The notes beneath the pieces were generated by a model. That model had not been told where the DNA came from and ran no database searches. It saw nothing but the letters and a program-made list of their open reading frames with translations. This document shows positions 28,715 to 36,860 of a DNA stretch of 55,404 nucleotides, piece after piece. The stretch is taken from assembly GCA_944323475.1 (NCBI GenBank), contig CALUSQ010000011.1, positions 1 through 55,404 on the forward strand, written 5' to 3'. Made by a program: the position numbers and the translations under genes. This DNA comes from Candidatus Gastranaerophilales bacterium (GTDB taxonomy: Bacteria > Cyanobacteriota > Vampirovibrionia > Gastranaerophilales > Gastranaerophilaceae). Position 1 is the first letter of the stretch. Each line of letters begins with the position of its first letter.

Positions 28715-29314
28715 ATGTTACACATCATTTTTGCTGCAATTCTTGGTTACATAATTGGTTCAATCCCTACAGGATATCTTATTGTCAAAGCTAAAACAGG
28801 GCAAGACATAAGACAGGTAGGCTCCGGTTCAACAGGCGCAACAAACGTAAAAAGAGTTTTGGGCAAAAAATGGTTTTTTACAGTTATGATACTTGATGCA
28901 ATAAAAGGAGCAGTACCCGTTATCCTTGCTTACTTTTTCCTTTCTGCATATGCAAAATACGGGCTAACACCTGTTATCGCAGCAATATTTGTTCTTTTAG
29001 GACATAGTAAATCAATATTTTTAAATTTCACAGGCGGAAAATCCGTTGCATCAGGAGTCGGAACAATACTTGCCTTAAACCCACTTGTTGGTATATGTGT
29101 TGCTCTTATTTGGGCAGTAATCACATGGATATCAAAATATGTATCTTTAGGTTCCATAATTGCATTAGCTCTATCACCTTTTCTTATGTGGGCTTTCAAA
29201 CAACCTTTAGGGTACATTGCATACTGTGCAATCGGTGCTGTATACATAATTTGGCTTCATAGAGAAAACATAAAACGACTTATCAAAGGCGAAGAAAACA
29301 AAGTGAGAAAATAA
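28715..29314 (+). CDS. plsY: Acyl-phosphate:glycerol-3-phosphate acyltransferase PlsY
   Basis: 199 residues with five hydrophobic segments. The three PlsY motifs are present: GSGSTGATNVKR (36-47), GHSKSIFLNFTGGKSVASGVG (about 95-115) and the segment ISKYVSLGSIIA near 144-155. It makes lysophosphatidic acid from acyl-phosphate and glycerol-3-phosphate in the inner membrane. GAGGAAGT precedes the ATG. The malic enzyme ATG follows one base after its stop. Confidence 0.95.
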   Translation: MLHIIFAAILGYIIGSIPTGYLIVKAKTGQDIRQVGSGSTGATNVKRVLGKKWFFTVMILDAIKGAVPVILAYFFLSAYAKYGLTPVIAAIFVLLGHSKSIFLNFTGGKSVASGVGTILALNPLVGICVALIWAVITWISKYVSLGSIIALALSPFLMWAFKQPLGYIAYCAIGAVYIIWLHRENIKRLIKGEENKVRK

Positions 29315-29315
29315 T

Positions 29316-30836
29316 ATGCCACAATTCAAGGGTTTCAAAGTAGTTCCTAAAATAGCAATAAACGATAAAGACACTTTATCATTGGTATACACTCCGGGTG
29401 TCGGGGCTTCTTGTTTAAAAATCAAAGAAAATCCTGAAGCAGCTATGGTTTACACAAACAGAATAAACTCTATCGCCGTAATTTCTTTTGATTATGAAAA
29501 ATCTTTAAACCGAGCCATTTTTCTAAAAAGTGTATTATTAATAGATGCTTATCCTTTAGTAATAAATAAAAATACATCAAAAGAAGATTTTAAATTTGCT
29601 GTTGAAAACATTGAAATAAATTTTTGTGCAATAGATTTATCTTTAATTGAGGATTTTGTTGAAGATATCTCTTTTGATGTAGATATCCCTGTTTTGAAAT
29701 CAAAAGTAGAAAATTTAAAAGACTTTTTTGGCGCAATTTCCAGAAATGTTTTTATGATTGATACCACAAAGCTCAAAGGGGATGTCTCTGAACGCTCTTT
29801 GCAATTGCACGAACTTGCCGGAGGTGTAGTTGAAACAGAACTGACAGAAGAAAAAAGAAAAAAGCCTGTCGCAATCGTTTCTGATGGTACAGCTGTGCTT
29901 GGATATGGTAACATCGGTGCACTTGCTTCTCTCCCTGTAATGGAAGGCAAAGCAGCTCTTTACGCTGAACTTGCAGATGTTGATTCTTTCTGTTTTTGCG
30001 TAAAAACACAAAAAACTGAAGAAATAATCAAAATTATACAAATGTTTGAAGGTTCTTTCTCCGGTATACATCTTGAAGATATTGCAGCGCCAGATTGTTT
30101 TGAAATTGAAAATACATTGGCAGAAAAACTCAATATTCCTGTATTTCATGATGACCAACACGGTACCGCCATTATCGTACTGGCAGGGTTATTAAATGCT
30201 TTGGTTCTTGAAGACAAAGACATTTCTAAAATAAAAATTGTTATAGCAGGTGCAGGTGCAGCAGGCAATGCAGTTGCAAAACTTTTGTTATTTGCTGGTG
30301 CAAAAAATATCGTTATGGATGATATAAACGGACCTATATATAAAGGTCGTAAACAAAATGACAAATATCTGGAAGAATTGGCTCAAAGCACAAACCCAAA
30401 TGATGAAAAAGGTGAACTCAAAGATATTATTAAAAATGCAGATGTATTCATAGGTTTGTCAAAAGGCGGCTTGCTAACTGAAGAAATGATTCAATCAATG
30501 GAATACAGACCAATTGTTTTTGCATTAGCAAACCCCATACCCGAAATAATGCCCGATGCAGCAAAACATGCCGGCGTTTATATAATTTCTACAGGTAGAA
30601 GTGATTTTGAGAACCAAATAAACAATTCTCTTGCATTCCCTGGGCTGTTCAAAGGTCTTATAGAAGGGGATATAAAAAAAATTACAAACGAAATAAAACT
30701 GGAATGTGCATTGATGATAGCATCAATGGTGCATAAAGATGAACTTACACCGGAAAATATTATGCCTGATCCTTTAAACAGAATGGTGCCGCTAAAAATA
30801 GCAAACACCATAGTTAATAAGTTTAAGAAAGGTTAA
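29316..30836 (+). CDS. Malic enzyme (malate dehydrogenase, decarboxylating) with an inserted ~125-residue segment
   Basis: 506 residues; bacterial short-form malic enzymes are usually 390-460. The start LSLVYTPGVGASC and VYTNRINSIAVIS (about 20-57) is the normal N-terminal malic domain, and from residue 184 (PVAIVSDGTAVLGYGNIGAL) to the end the usual order resumes: LEDIAAPDCFEIE, FHDDQHGTAIIVLAGLLNAL, and the NAD-fold IVIAGAGAAGNAVAKLLL near 310. Between them lies an extra stretch that resembles a degenerate second copy of the VAIVSD...HLEDI unit. It converts malate to pyruvate and CO2. The coenzyme preference is not determined. It is co-transcribed with plsY. Confidence 0.88.
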   Translation: MPQFKGFKVVPKIAINDKDTLSLVYTPGVGASCLKIKENPEAAMVYTNRINSIAVISFDYEKSLNRAIFLKSVLLIDAYPLVINKNTSKEDFKFAVENIEINFCAIDLSLIEDFVEDISFDVDIPVLKSKVENLKDFFGAISRNVFMIDTTKLKGDVSERSLQLHELAGGVVETELTEEKRKKPVAIVSDGTAVLGYGNIGALASLPVMEGKAALYAELADVDSFCFCVKTQKTEEIIKIIQMFEGSFSGIHLEDIAAPDCFEIENTLAEKLNIPVFHDDQHGTAIIVLAGLLNALVLEDKDISKIKIVIAGAGAAGNAVAKLLLFAGAKNIVMDDINGPIYKGRKQNDKYLEELAQSTNPNDEKGELKDIIKNADVFIGLSKGGLLTEEMIQSMEYRPIVFALANPIPEIMPDAAKHAGVYIISTGRSDFENQINNSLAFPGLFKGLIEGDIKKITNEIKLECALMIASMVHKDELTPENIMPDPLNRMVPLKIANTIVNKFKKG

Positions 30837-30870
30837 TTAGGTTAGGTTGGTAAGGTAGTTATAATTTTTT

Positions 30871-31308
30871 TTAAGGTCTGGGTGTTCTATGAAAAATTTT
30901 ATTCCAAAGATTTTTGCCTTTGATAATCCCCAAAGTCAAAAGACCAGATAAGAGTATACTTGCAGCAATAGTTTTTACTAAATCATATTTGCCTTTATTC
31001 ACAACAAGTGTATTTTTATCAGGATGTTTAGGTTGAACTGATTGATAAACATCACCTTTTGGTAATTGTCTTGGATTTTGCAATGTAGGCAAAGGATCAG
31101 GCAAAAGTTGCCCAGGCAGCATTTGACCTGTTGGCGGCCATCCTCTTTGTGCTACATAATTTTGCAAATATGGTGATGGGTTGTCCGTAATATAGCCCAT
31201 AACATCTTCTGCAACAATTCCATGTGTTGTCAGCTGATCAAAACAATTTGGCAATATTGGATAGCCTGTAGCATAAGCTTGATTAATTCCGTAACTGATA
31301 GGTTGCAT
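30871..31308 (-). CDS. Small Pro-rich protein with C-terminal membrane helix
   Basis: 145 residues from ATG 31308. A longer frame from a TTG at 31386 is unlikely, since it has no ribosome binding site. The protein is rich in Pro, Gln and Asn (PLPTLQNPRQLPKG) up to residue 105, followed by one hydrophobic helix (about 113-131, TIAASILLSGLLTLGIIKG) and a basic tail. I do not recognise it. The layout matches 18800-19183. It is followed, across 34 bases, by the convergent malic enzyme end. The minus-strand neighbour upstream is the HExxH protein. Confidence 0.5.
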   Translation of the reverse strand: MQPISYGINQAYATGYPILPNCFDQLTTHGIVAEDVMGYITDNPSPYLQNYVAQRGWPPTGQMLPGQLLPDPLPTLQNPRQLPKGDVYQSVQPKHPDKNTLVVNKGKYDLVKTIAASILLSGLLTLGIIKGKNLWNKIFHRTPRP

Positions 31309-31394
31309 AATTCCATTCCACACTATTTCTTTAACACATAGAATTAAAAACAATTGGCCATAAATAATTGCCTTGGTATTGCACAAACTTTAAA

Positions 31395-32348
31395 CTATCT
31401 TAACATTACATTTTTAAAGACATCATACAAAACAACTCTTAAATCCAAATCACAAGGTCCTGAAATTCCACATTTTTTGTTCAACATTTCTATCGTTTTT
31501 TTATAAGCTTCATACTCTTTTTCAGATATTAAAGCCACGTAATCATTTATTACCTTTTTATCAAATTTGCCATAAGATTCTTCAAGGCTTTTTATTATTT
31601 CGGTTTTAATGTATTTTATATACTCTTCTGCCGTAAGGCCTGTCATAGATTGATAAATTTTATCCAAAACTTCCAATGAAGCAGATTTTATCGGTATAGG
31701 CATATTATTCTCTTTTTCTAAAAATTTATATAAAGGCATTGCCATATTATATTCAATAGCATTAAAAGCTTGCGGCATTATTTGCAAAGTTTTGATTTTT
31801 TCTTCATCCAAACCATTTTGAGTGAATTTATTTAAAAAAGATATTTTAGATACTCTATCAGAAGACTCCTCCTGTAAAATATGGATAAATTCATGTTCTA
31901 TAGAATCTAAAAACTCTAATTTGTGTTCTTTGTTCAAATATTTAGGTAATCTTATGTAAATTTCTTTTTCTTCAGGAATAGGTTTTCCATCAACAGTAAA
32001 ATTTATTTTTTGCTTAAAATAAGCAAGAGTTCTGTTATGTGCATTTGAATTTTGCGGTAGTTCATTAAAATCTTTTATTTTTGTAGTTGGTGAATACCTC
32101 TGTATAATTTTTTCAATATCAGACAATTCAAGTTTTGAACTTTTTAACACATAATCTTCTATTTCTTTTGCAAATGGTACAAATTTTGCCATCAAAGTTA
32201 AATTATCACCAAAAGAAACATTAGATGTATTTTTTACAAAAACATCATTTTGTATATTAGCAGAGCTTTGTTTTACTTTGCCTGATAAAGAATTGGGAGC
32301 TTTTAACTTTGTTTTATAAACAGGTATAGAAGTATAAAGATTTATCAT
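31395..32348 (-). CDS. Unknown protein with HExxH metallopeptidase motif
   Basis: 317 residues from ATG 32348; an in-frame TTG at 32369 would add seven residues, and neither start has a clean ribosome binding site. An N-terminal segment with NVSFGD (about 43-48) is followed by a helical region, then SIEHEFIHILQEE with HEFIH at residues 152-156, the zincin active-site pattern. A possible third ligand is Glu in the following helix (FNAIEYNMAM, about 200-209), which would make it gluzincin-like. Peptidase activity is inferred only from the motif. No signal peptide is visible. Confidence 0.55.
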   Translation of the reverse strand: MINLYTSIPVYKTKLKAPNSLSGKVKQSSANIQNDVFVKNTSNVSFGDNLTLMAKFVPFAKEIEDYVLKSSKLELSDIEKIIQRYSPTTKIKDFNELPQNSNAHNRTLAYFKQKINFTVDGKPIPEEKEIYIRLPKYLNKEHKLEFLDSIEHEFIHILQEESSDRVSKISFLNKFTQNGLDEEKIKTLQIMPQAFNAIEYNMAMPLYKFLEKENNMPIPIKSASLEVLDKIYQSMTGLTAEEYIKYIKTEIIKSLEESYGKFDKKVINDYVALISEKEYEAYKKTIEMLNKKCGISGPCDLDLRVVLYDVFKNVMLR

Positions 32349-32385
32349 ACTTCTTATAAAACCAAACAAAATTAAATTTGCTATT

Positions 32386-33852
32386 TTATATCATGTTAAT
32401 TTGTCCGGCAATCTTTTCAGCATAATCCATATCGTTGGCTTTTATAGCTAATTTTTGAGCTTTTTCTAAAAGACTGCGGGATTTTTCCTTATTGCCTATC
32501 TCCAACATCACAATAGAAGCTTTTTCGTAATTTCTCGCCATTTTTGAAGGAGATTCTGCATCTTTGTAAAATTGAGCAGAAGCCTTGTAATCACGCAAGG
32601 CATTTACTTTATCATTAATGACAGTCATTGAATCACCACTTCTAGACCATATAGCACCCATAGTTTTATTGTTTTTTGTTTCAAGTGCAATATTTTTTGC
32701 GACCGAATAAAATTCATGTGTTTTGTCTGCATCATATCTTTCTGCATACATATCACCAATATTCGCAAGAACTTTTGTTTGTGCATTGAGGTTTTCTGCT
32801 TCACCGGCATATGAAATAGCAGCAAAATAATGATTCATTGCCGGTTCAAAATAGACAACATCATCATAAATTTGAGCCATAGAATAATAAGCTTTTGCTT
32901 TAAGATTATTATCATCTGTTGCCCTATGAGCTTGGTTATAGTATTTTAGGGCTTCTTCTAAATTATCATCATTATCATAAACAACTCCCAGTTCATAACA
33001 AGCCATGCCTTCTGCTTTGTTGTCTCCAATCAAATGAGCATTATCAATAGCAGATTTAAATGCAGAAATAGCTTTTTCGGTTTCGTTTATGGCACTGTAT
33101 TTTTTACCTTGAATAAAAGCTTTTCTTACCTGTTCATTTTGAGGGATATAAACATTCGATTTGTGTTTTTCTTCATCAGGAGCTTCTATTTCAACAGTTG
33201 CAGTTTTATTTTCTACAGCTTGTTTTTCTTCAGCCTTTTGTGAAAGTGAAGTAGAAATAGGTTTCATATCACCGGTATTTTTATCAGGCAGTTTTACCAA
33301 AAAATCAGGATTTATTGTTTCGGGATCTGATTTGTAATCTACTTGCTGCAAGAAAAGGGCATCAATCCAATTCTCAACAACTTTTGACTTTTTGTTGAGA
33401 GTTTTTGAAATAAATTCGTCCAGTACATTTGAGGCATTTTTAAGATTAGACTGTATTATTTTTTTGTTAGGCTCATTTTTCAAAGACTGAGTTTCAGCCA
33501 AAGACAAATACTGTTCTACTTCTTGAATAATATTTGGAGGTGAGCCTATAGCTATAGCCGTATTTTTAAAATCAGTAAGAATTTGAGCAATATTTACTTT
33601 TGATTTTGAATAATCAATTGTTGTTTTTTGCCCGTTAGGAAACTGTTGATGAGTGTATGAGGCATTTCTTCTTCCGTCAGGATTTGTGGCATTATTTGAG
33701 TCAGGGCGGTTTGATTTATCCCTGTTAACATCATAAGATGACCTTTTAGACTGTTGGGCTTCTTGTTCATCCTCATTGTTTTGAACCGCACCTTTTTTGG
33801 TTTGCGGCGGAACATATGGTTTTATTTGTATCGGATAAATACTATTGTACAA
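32386..33852 (-). CDS. TPR-repeat protein with low-complexity N-terminus
   Basis: 488 residues from TTG 33852, supported by AAAGGG nine bases upstream. Residues 1-75 are disordered and rich in Gln, Asn, Arg and Asp. Residues about 245-480 carry six or so tetratricopeptide repeats (RKAFIQGKKYSAINETEKAI, EGMACYELGVVYDNDDNLEEA, KAYYSMAQIYDDVVYFEPA, LANIGDMYAERYDADK). No membrane helix or signal peptide. The partner is unknown. It is followed by the HExxH protein gene 16 bases downstream, so the two may be an operon. Confidence 0.75.
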   Translation of the reverse strand: MYNSIYPIQIKPYVPPQTKKGAVQNNEDEQEAQQSKRSSYDVNRDKSNRPDSNNATNPDGRRNASYTHQQFPNGQKTTIDYSKSKVNIAQILTDFKNTAIAIGSPPNIIQEVEQYLSLAETQSLKNEPNKKIIQSNLKNASNVLDEFISKTLNKKSKVVENWIDALFLQQVDYKSDPETINPDFLVKLPDKNTGDMKPISTSLSQKAEEKQAVENKTATVEIEAPDEEKHKSNVYIPQNEQVRKAFIQGKKYSAINETEKAISAFKSAIDNAHLIGDNKAEGMACYELGVVYDNDDNLEEALKYYNQAHRATDDNNLKAKAYYSMAQIYDDVVYFEPAMNHYFAAISYAGEAENLNAQTKVLANIGDMYAERYDADKTHEFYSVAKNIALETKNNKTMGAIWSRSGDSMTVINDKVNALRDYKASAQFYKDAESPSKMARNYEKASIVMLEIGNKEKSRSLLEKAQKLAIKANDMDYAEKIAGQINMI

Positions 33853-34173
33853 AACTAAATGCCCTTTTGAAATTTACTGCCCTACGGTTACTATGCCCTA
33901 TTGACGATATCGGTCCTTATGCTGATAAATTTAATTTTTGGTTGAAAAATCCTACATGTACACGAAAATCACAAGAGATATTTTATTTTAACCATGCCTG
34001 ATATCTCCTATAATTTAATGATTTTTTTAATAAAGTCATATCTCAATCAAGTAAACAGATGAACATGAAAAAAATTATTCATAATAATGTATGATTTTCT
34101 ACAACTAAAGTATGTGTAGAATAACACTATACTCCTTAAATAAAGACGACGATACGCATATCCCTAATCTAAC

Positions 34174-34207
34174 AGCTATGAACCCCTAAGTTTATAGCTT
34201 TTTTTTG
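34174..34207 (+). terminator. Intrinsic terminator with no upstream plus-strand gene
   Basis: AGCTATGAAC (34174-34183) pairs with GTTTATAGCT (34190-34199) over ten base pairs including one G-U, with a six-base loop and a T-run to about 34206. Its orientation is plus. The nearest upstream plus-strand gene ends more than 3 kb away, so it probably ends a short untranslated RNA. Confidence 0.75.
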
Positions 34208-34285
34208 CATTTTTACAGGGTTATATAAAAAATAAGCATAATCAAATATACAGATTTTAACGGACACATAATATATAAAATATAG

Positions 34286-34291
34286 TATAAT
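34286..34291 (+). promoter_or_regulatory. Consensus -10 TATAAT six bases before prepilin ATG (leaderless candidate)
   Basis: TATAAT is followed by TTCATT and the ATG at 34298. No Shine-Dalgarno is present. CGGACA (34261-34266) is a partial -35 match at 19-base spacing. Transcription would begin at the start codon. Confidence 0.55.
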
Positions 34292-34297
34292 TTCATT

Positions 34298-34945
34298 ATG
34301 AAAAAAGCATTCACATTAGCAGAGACTCTGCTTACATTAATGATTATAGGTGTAATTGCCGCAATGGTAATACCGTCCTTGATGTACAGTGCTCAAAATA
34401 GAGATAATGTAGCAAGACTCAAAAAAATTGCAGGTGTTTTAACAACTGCAACAGGTTTGATTCAACTTGAATCCGGTCCTGTTGACGGTTGGGACTGGGC
34501 GTCTGAAAGCAATATTGTTGATTTGTACAGAACAAAATTTAAGATAGAAAGAGAATGTGGCACAAATAGCGGTTGTTTCCCGGAAGACACAGAAGGCCTG
34601 AACGGTTCTTCTTTAGGCGATATAGACTCAAGTGCATCATATTACAAATTTGTACTTGCTGATGGAACAGCCCTTGGTTTAAAAACTTGTGAAGGAGGAT
34701 GTTCTCCTGCAGATTACGGTTTGGATCCAACAGAGAGGATGGTAGGCGGTTTTATAGTTGATGTAAACGGACACAAAGGTCCTAATGTTGGAGGCAAAGA
34801 TATTTTCTTTTTTGGAATTATAAAAGATAAAGGGATAAAAGTCGGAGGCTCATACTCAACTAATGGCTGTGATTTAAGCAAGGGTTCAAATGGTCTTAAC
34901 TGCGGAGCATTAGTAATACAAGAAAACAAGATAAGTTATTGGTAA
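34298..34945 (+). CDS. Prepilin-like (type IV pilin / pseudopilin) protein
   Basis: 215 residues. The prepilin signal is MKKA-FTLAE (cleavage after Ala4, Glu9 at mature +5), followed by the helix TLLTLMIIGVIAAMVIPSLM. Four cysteines in the globular domain (ECGTNSGCF, CEGGC) may form disulfides. A VDVNGHKGPN loop near residue 150 is shared with the prepilin at 24091 and may bind calcium by analogy with pseudopilins. The gene is monocistronic with its own near-start promoter. Its stop lies three bases from the stop of the convergent CcdA gene. Confidence 0.85.
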   Translation: MKKAFTLAETLLTLMIIGVIAAMVIPSLMYSAQNRDNVARLKKIAGVLTTATGLIQLESGPVDGWDWASESNIVDLYRTKFKIERECGTNSGCFPEDTEGLNGSSLGDIDSSASYYKFVLADGTALGLKTCEGGCSPADYGLDPTERMVGGFIVDVNGHKGPNVGGKDIFFFGIIKDKGIKVGGSYSTNGCDLSKGSNGLNCGALVIQENKISYW

Positions 34946-34948
34946 TTT

Positions 34949-35659
34949 CTAACCAATGAACTGTTCAAATACCTTGTAATACAGAAATGCTGCAAATAGT
35001 ATCAAAATAACACCGCTAAGTTTTGTCAAAATATCTGTGTATCTTGCAAAAGATGAAAGATTTTTCAAAACTGATGTGAACAAACCTGCCACAAGTATTA
35101 TCATGCCTTGTCCTAAAGAAAATAAGAACAACATAACCGCAGCATATGCAATATTTGCTGATATAGATGCTGCTGCCATTATACCTGCCAAAATCGGTGT
35201 CGAGCAAGGTGTTGTCGCAAAAGCAAAAACTAAACCTATTATGAAAGGATAAATTATAGAATTGTGCTTATCACTTTGAGGAAATTTTTTCACTAAAACA
35301 GGAAAATTAATATCCAAAATCCCAATAAGATTTAAACCAAAAATAAGGATCAAAGAGGTAAGCGCAAGAACAAAATATACTCTTTTTCCGGCACCAAAAA
35401 CCTGCCCTGTTAATGCAGCAATAATACCAATTACAGTTAAAGTAAAAGCGAGTCCGAGTATAAAAAATATTATTTGAACAAAAGATTTAGAAGTTTTTTG
35501 TTCAGGAGAAGCACCTATATAACTTACAACTACAGGCAACATGCCTATACCGCAAGGTGAAAGTGAAGATACTATACCTCCCAAAAAACATAATGCAAGA
35601 ATAATCAGTGAAAAATCACCTTTTACGTTTTCTTGAAAAAATGTTATAAAACTATCCAT
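34949..35659 (-). CDS. CcdA/DsbD-type transmembrane thiol-disulfide carrier
   Basis: 236 residues with six hydrophobic segments. The paired membrane cysteines are in LSPCGIGMLPVVVSYIGA (about 33-50) and TTPCSTPILAGIMAA (about 151-165), the CcdA arrangement. It moves electrons from cytoplasmic thioredoxin across the inner membrane to periplasmic thiol proteins. AAGGTAAG precedes the ATG. It directly follows a membrane-anchored thioredoxin (20 bases), its likely partner. Confidence 0.9.
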   Translation of the reverse strand: MDSFITFFQENVKGDFSLIILALCFLGGIVSSLSPCGIGMLPVVVSYIGASPEQKTSKSFVQIIFFILGLAFTLTVIGIIAALTGQVFGAGKRVYFVLALTSLILIFGLNLIGILDINFPVLVKKFPQSDKHNSIIYPFIIGLVFAFATTPCSTPILAGIMAAASISANIAYAAVMLFLFSLGQGMIILVAGLFTSVLKNLSSFARYTDILTKLSGVILILFAAFLYYKVFEQFIG

Positions 35660-35679
35660 TGATACTTACCTTGATTATA

Positions 35680-36081
35680 TTATTTTGTTAAATCATTTAG
35701 GATTTTATCCAATTGTTCTTTAGCTAAACAGCCTTCTGTTCTTTTATAAACACTGCCATCTTTTTTTATAAAAACCATAGTTGGAACAAGTGTCACATTA
35801 TATTTTTTTATCAATGAATCTGTAACTTTGTCATTTGATTGTGCATTAATATTTTGATAAACAACCCTATCCATATATTTTGGCATTATTTCTTTCACAA
35901 CAACTTCAAGCTTCTTGCAATCAAGACACATTGGTGAATAAAACTTCATTACAACAGGTTTATTCATTGCTTGAGAAGCTTGTGCTTCAAAGGCAGCTTT
36001 TTCTGCAGCATTTTTGTCCAATGCATAATAAGCAGCAATAGGAACAATAAGTATTGCCAAGGCAATTATCCAATTTTTCAT
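35680..36081 (-). CDS. Membrane-anchored periplasmic thioredoxin-fold protein
   Basis: 133 residues from ATG 36081, chosen because AAGGAG lies seven bases upstream; a longer frame to 36147 lacks this. An N-terminal hydrophobic anchor or signal (residues 4-20) precedes a thioredoxin domain with the active site CLDC (Cys52, Cys55) and the cis-proline region VTLVPTMVF. It is probably reduced by the CcdA protein encoded immediately downstream and delivers electrons to envelope proteins; the target is unknown. Confidence 0.9.
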   Translation of the reverse strand: MKNWIIALAILIVPIAAYYALDKNAAEKAAFEAQASQAMNKPVVMKFYSPMCLDCKKLEVVVKEIMPKYMDRVVYQNINAQSNDKVTDSLIKKYNVTLVPTMVFIKKDGSVYKRTEGCLAKEQLDKILNDLTK

Positions 36082-36231
36082 AAAATTTCTCCTTAAATTT
36101 TCTTTAAATATACCATACATTAATTCTAAAAGTTTAATATTAGTCAATAGAGTGAATAAAATGTCTAGTATAGAAAAGATTTGTAAAAAAAGGATTTTTT
36201 TGTTAATATGGTCTTACTCTAGATAACAAAT

Positions 36232-36321
36232 GGAGAAGTGGCCGAGTAGGCTGAAGGCGGCACCCTGCTAAGGTGTTATGTGGAGTAATCTGCATCGTGG
36301 GTTCGAATCCCACCTTCTCCG
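36232..36321 (+). tRNA. tRNA-Ser (anticodon GCT)
   Basis: 90 bases. The acceptor stem GGAGAAG pairs with CTTCTCC. The anticodon stem CACC/GGTG encloses CTGCTAA with anticodon GCT. A long variable arm, typical of serine tRNA, precedes the T arm GTGGG-TTCGAAT-CCCAC. The discriminator is G. A terminator follows seven bases downstream. Confidence 0.96.
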
Positions 36322-36327
36322 ATTTTT

Positions 36328-36348
36328 AAGACCCGAAAGGGTCTTTTT
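36328..36348 (+). terminator. Intrinsic terminator after tRNA-Ser
   Basis: AAGACCC, GAAA tetraloop, GGGTCTT, then a T-run to 36348. It directly follows the tRNA and ends its transcript. Confidence 0.9.
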
Positions 36349-36860
36349 GTTTGAGTAATATGAAACCACAAGACAAGGCTTGGTAACAGGTTCGAGTGCG
36401 AAAAAGCTGAGGCTGAACTACTTTTGTTTGAAGTGATAAAATCACAAAAGACAAAATACGGAATTACAATTACACACGAAAAAGCAAGACAATTTACCTT
36501 TTCAATTTGCTTTTGCACAATATTATTAAAGTGAAATCTCAAATATAAGATAATCTATTTTAAATAGAAATTATTAAAAAATAATTAATTTTCGTATTTT
36601 TTTTCAAATTATAAATAATAATATAAAATATACTTTTTCAATTAAATATTTTTATTACTTAATTTGTATTGTTTTCTAATAATATTGTTTAAATTAAATT
36701 TATAAAATTAAATAAAAATGAGATACCCCGAATCTCAATCATTAATCTAAGCTTTGATAAGTTGTTAATTAAAATATTATAACTTTCAAAGTCTTATAGA
36801 ATGTAATTTTGAGAAAAGTAGTTGATGGTTAGATATTTAGACTTGGTTGAGGAGATAAAA
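36349..36860. other. Gene-poor, extremely AT-rich tract after tRNA-Ser
   Basis: About 510 bases. The first third has moderate composition and holds an open but startless plus-strand frame (ending near 36532) that I cannot identify and that may be a gene remnant. From about 36540 to 36820 the sequence is almost pure A/T. No copy of the tRNA 3' end was seen elsewhere in the window, so no attachment site can be claimed. Confidence 0.4.

Larger units (their letters stand above)
33853..34297. other. Intergenic region with a terminator and a possible short leader ORF
   Basis: 445 bases between divergent genes. On the minus strand ATG at 33995, with GGAGA eight bases upstream, opens an eight-codon frame (MVKIKYLL, stop) about 117 bases ahead of the TPR gene; this could be a leader peptide or chance. 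On the plus strand a strong terminator lies at 34174-34207 with no plus-strand gene before it, hinting at a short RNA. A TATACT (34128-34133) could be its -10, but no good -35 is seen. Confidence 0.3.

Noticed and set aside
30837..30870. GGTTAGGTTGGTAAGG-like short repeats after the malic enzyme
   Set aside because: Too short and irregular to call a repeat element; probably just the 3' untranslated region.
36386..36420. GGTTCGA-containing stretch after tRNA-Ser as a possible attachment-site copy of the tRNA 3' end
   Set aside because: Only about seven bases match; too short for an attachment site, and no integrase is present.
36276..36542. Minus-strand 88-codon frame ending GEGGIRTHDADYST
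   Set aside because: This is the well-known false protein produced by reading antisense through a serine tRNA; the tRNA at 36232-36321 explains it.
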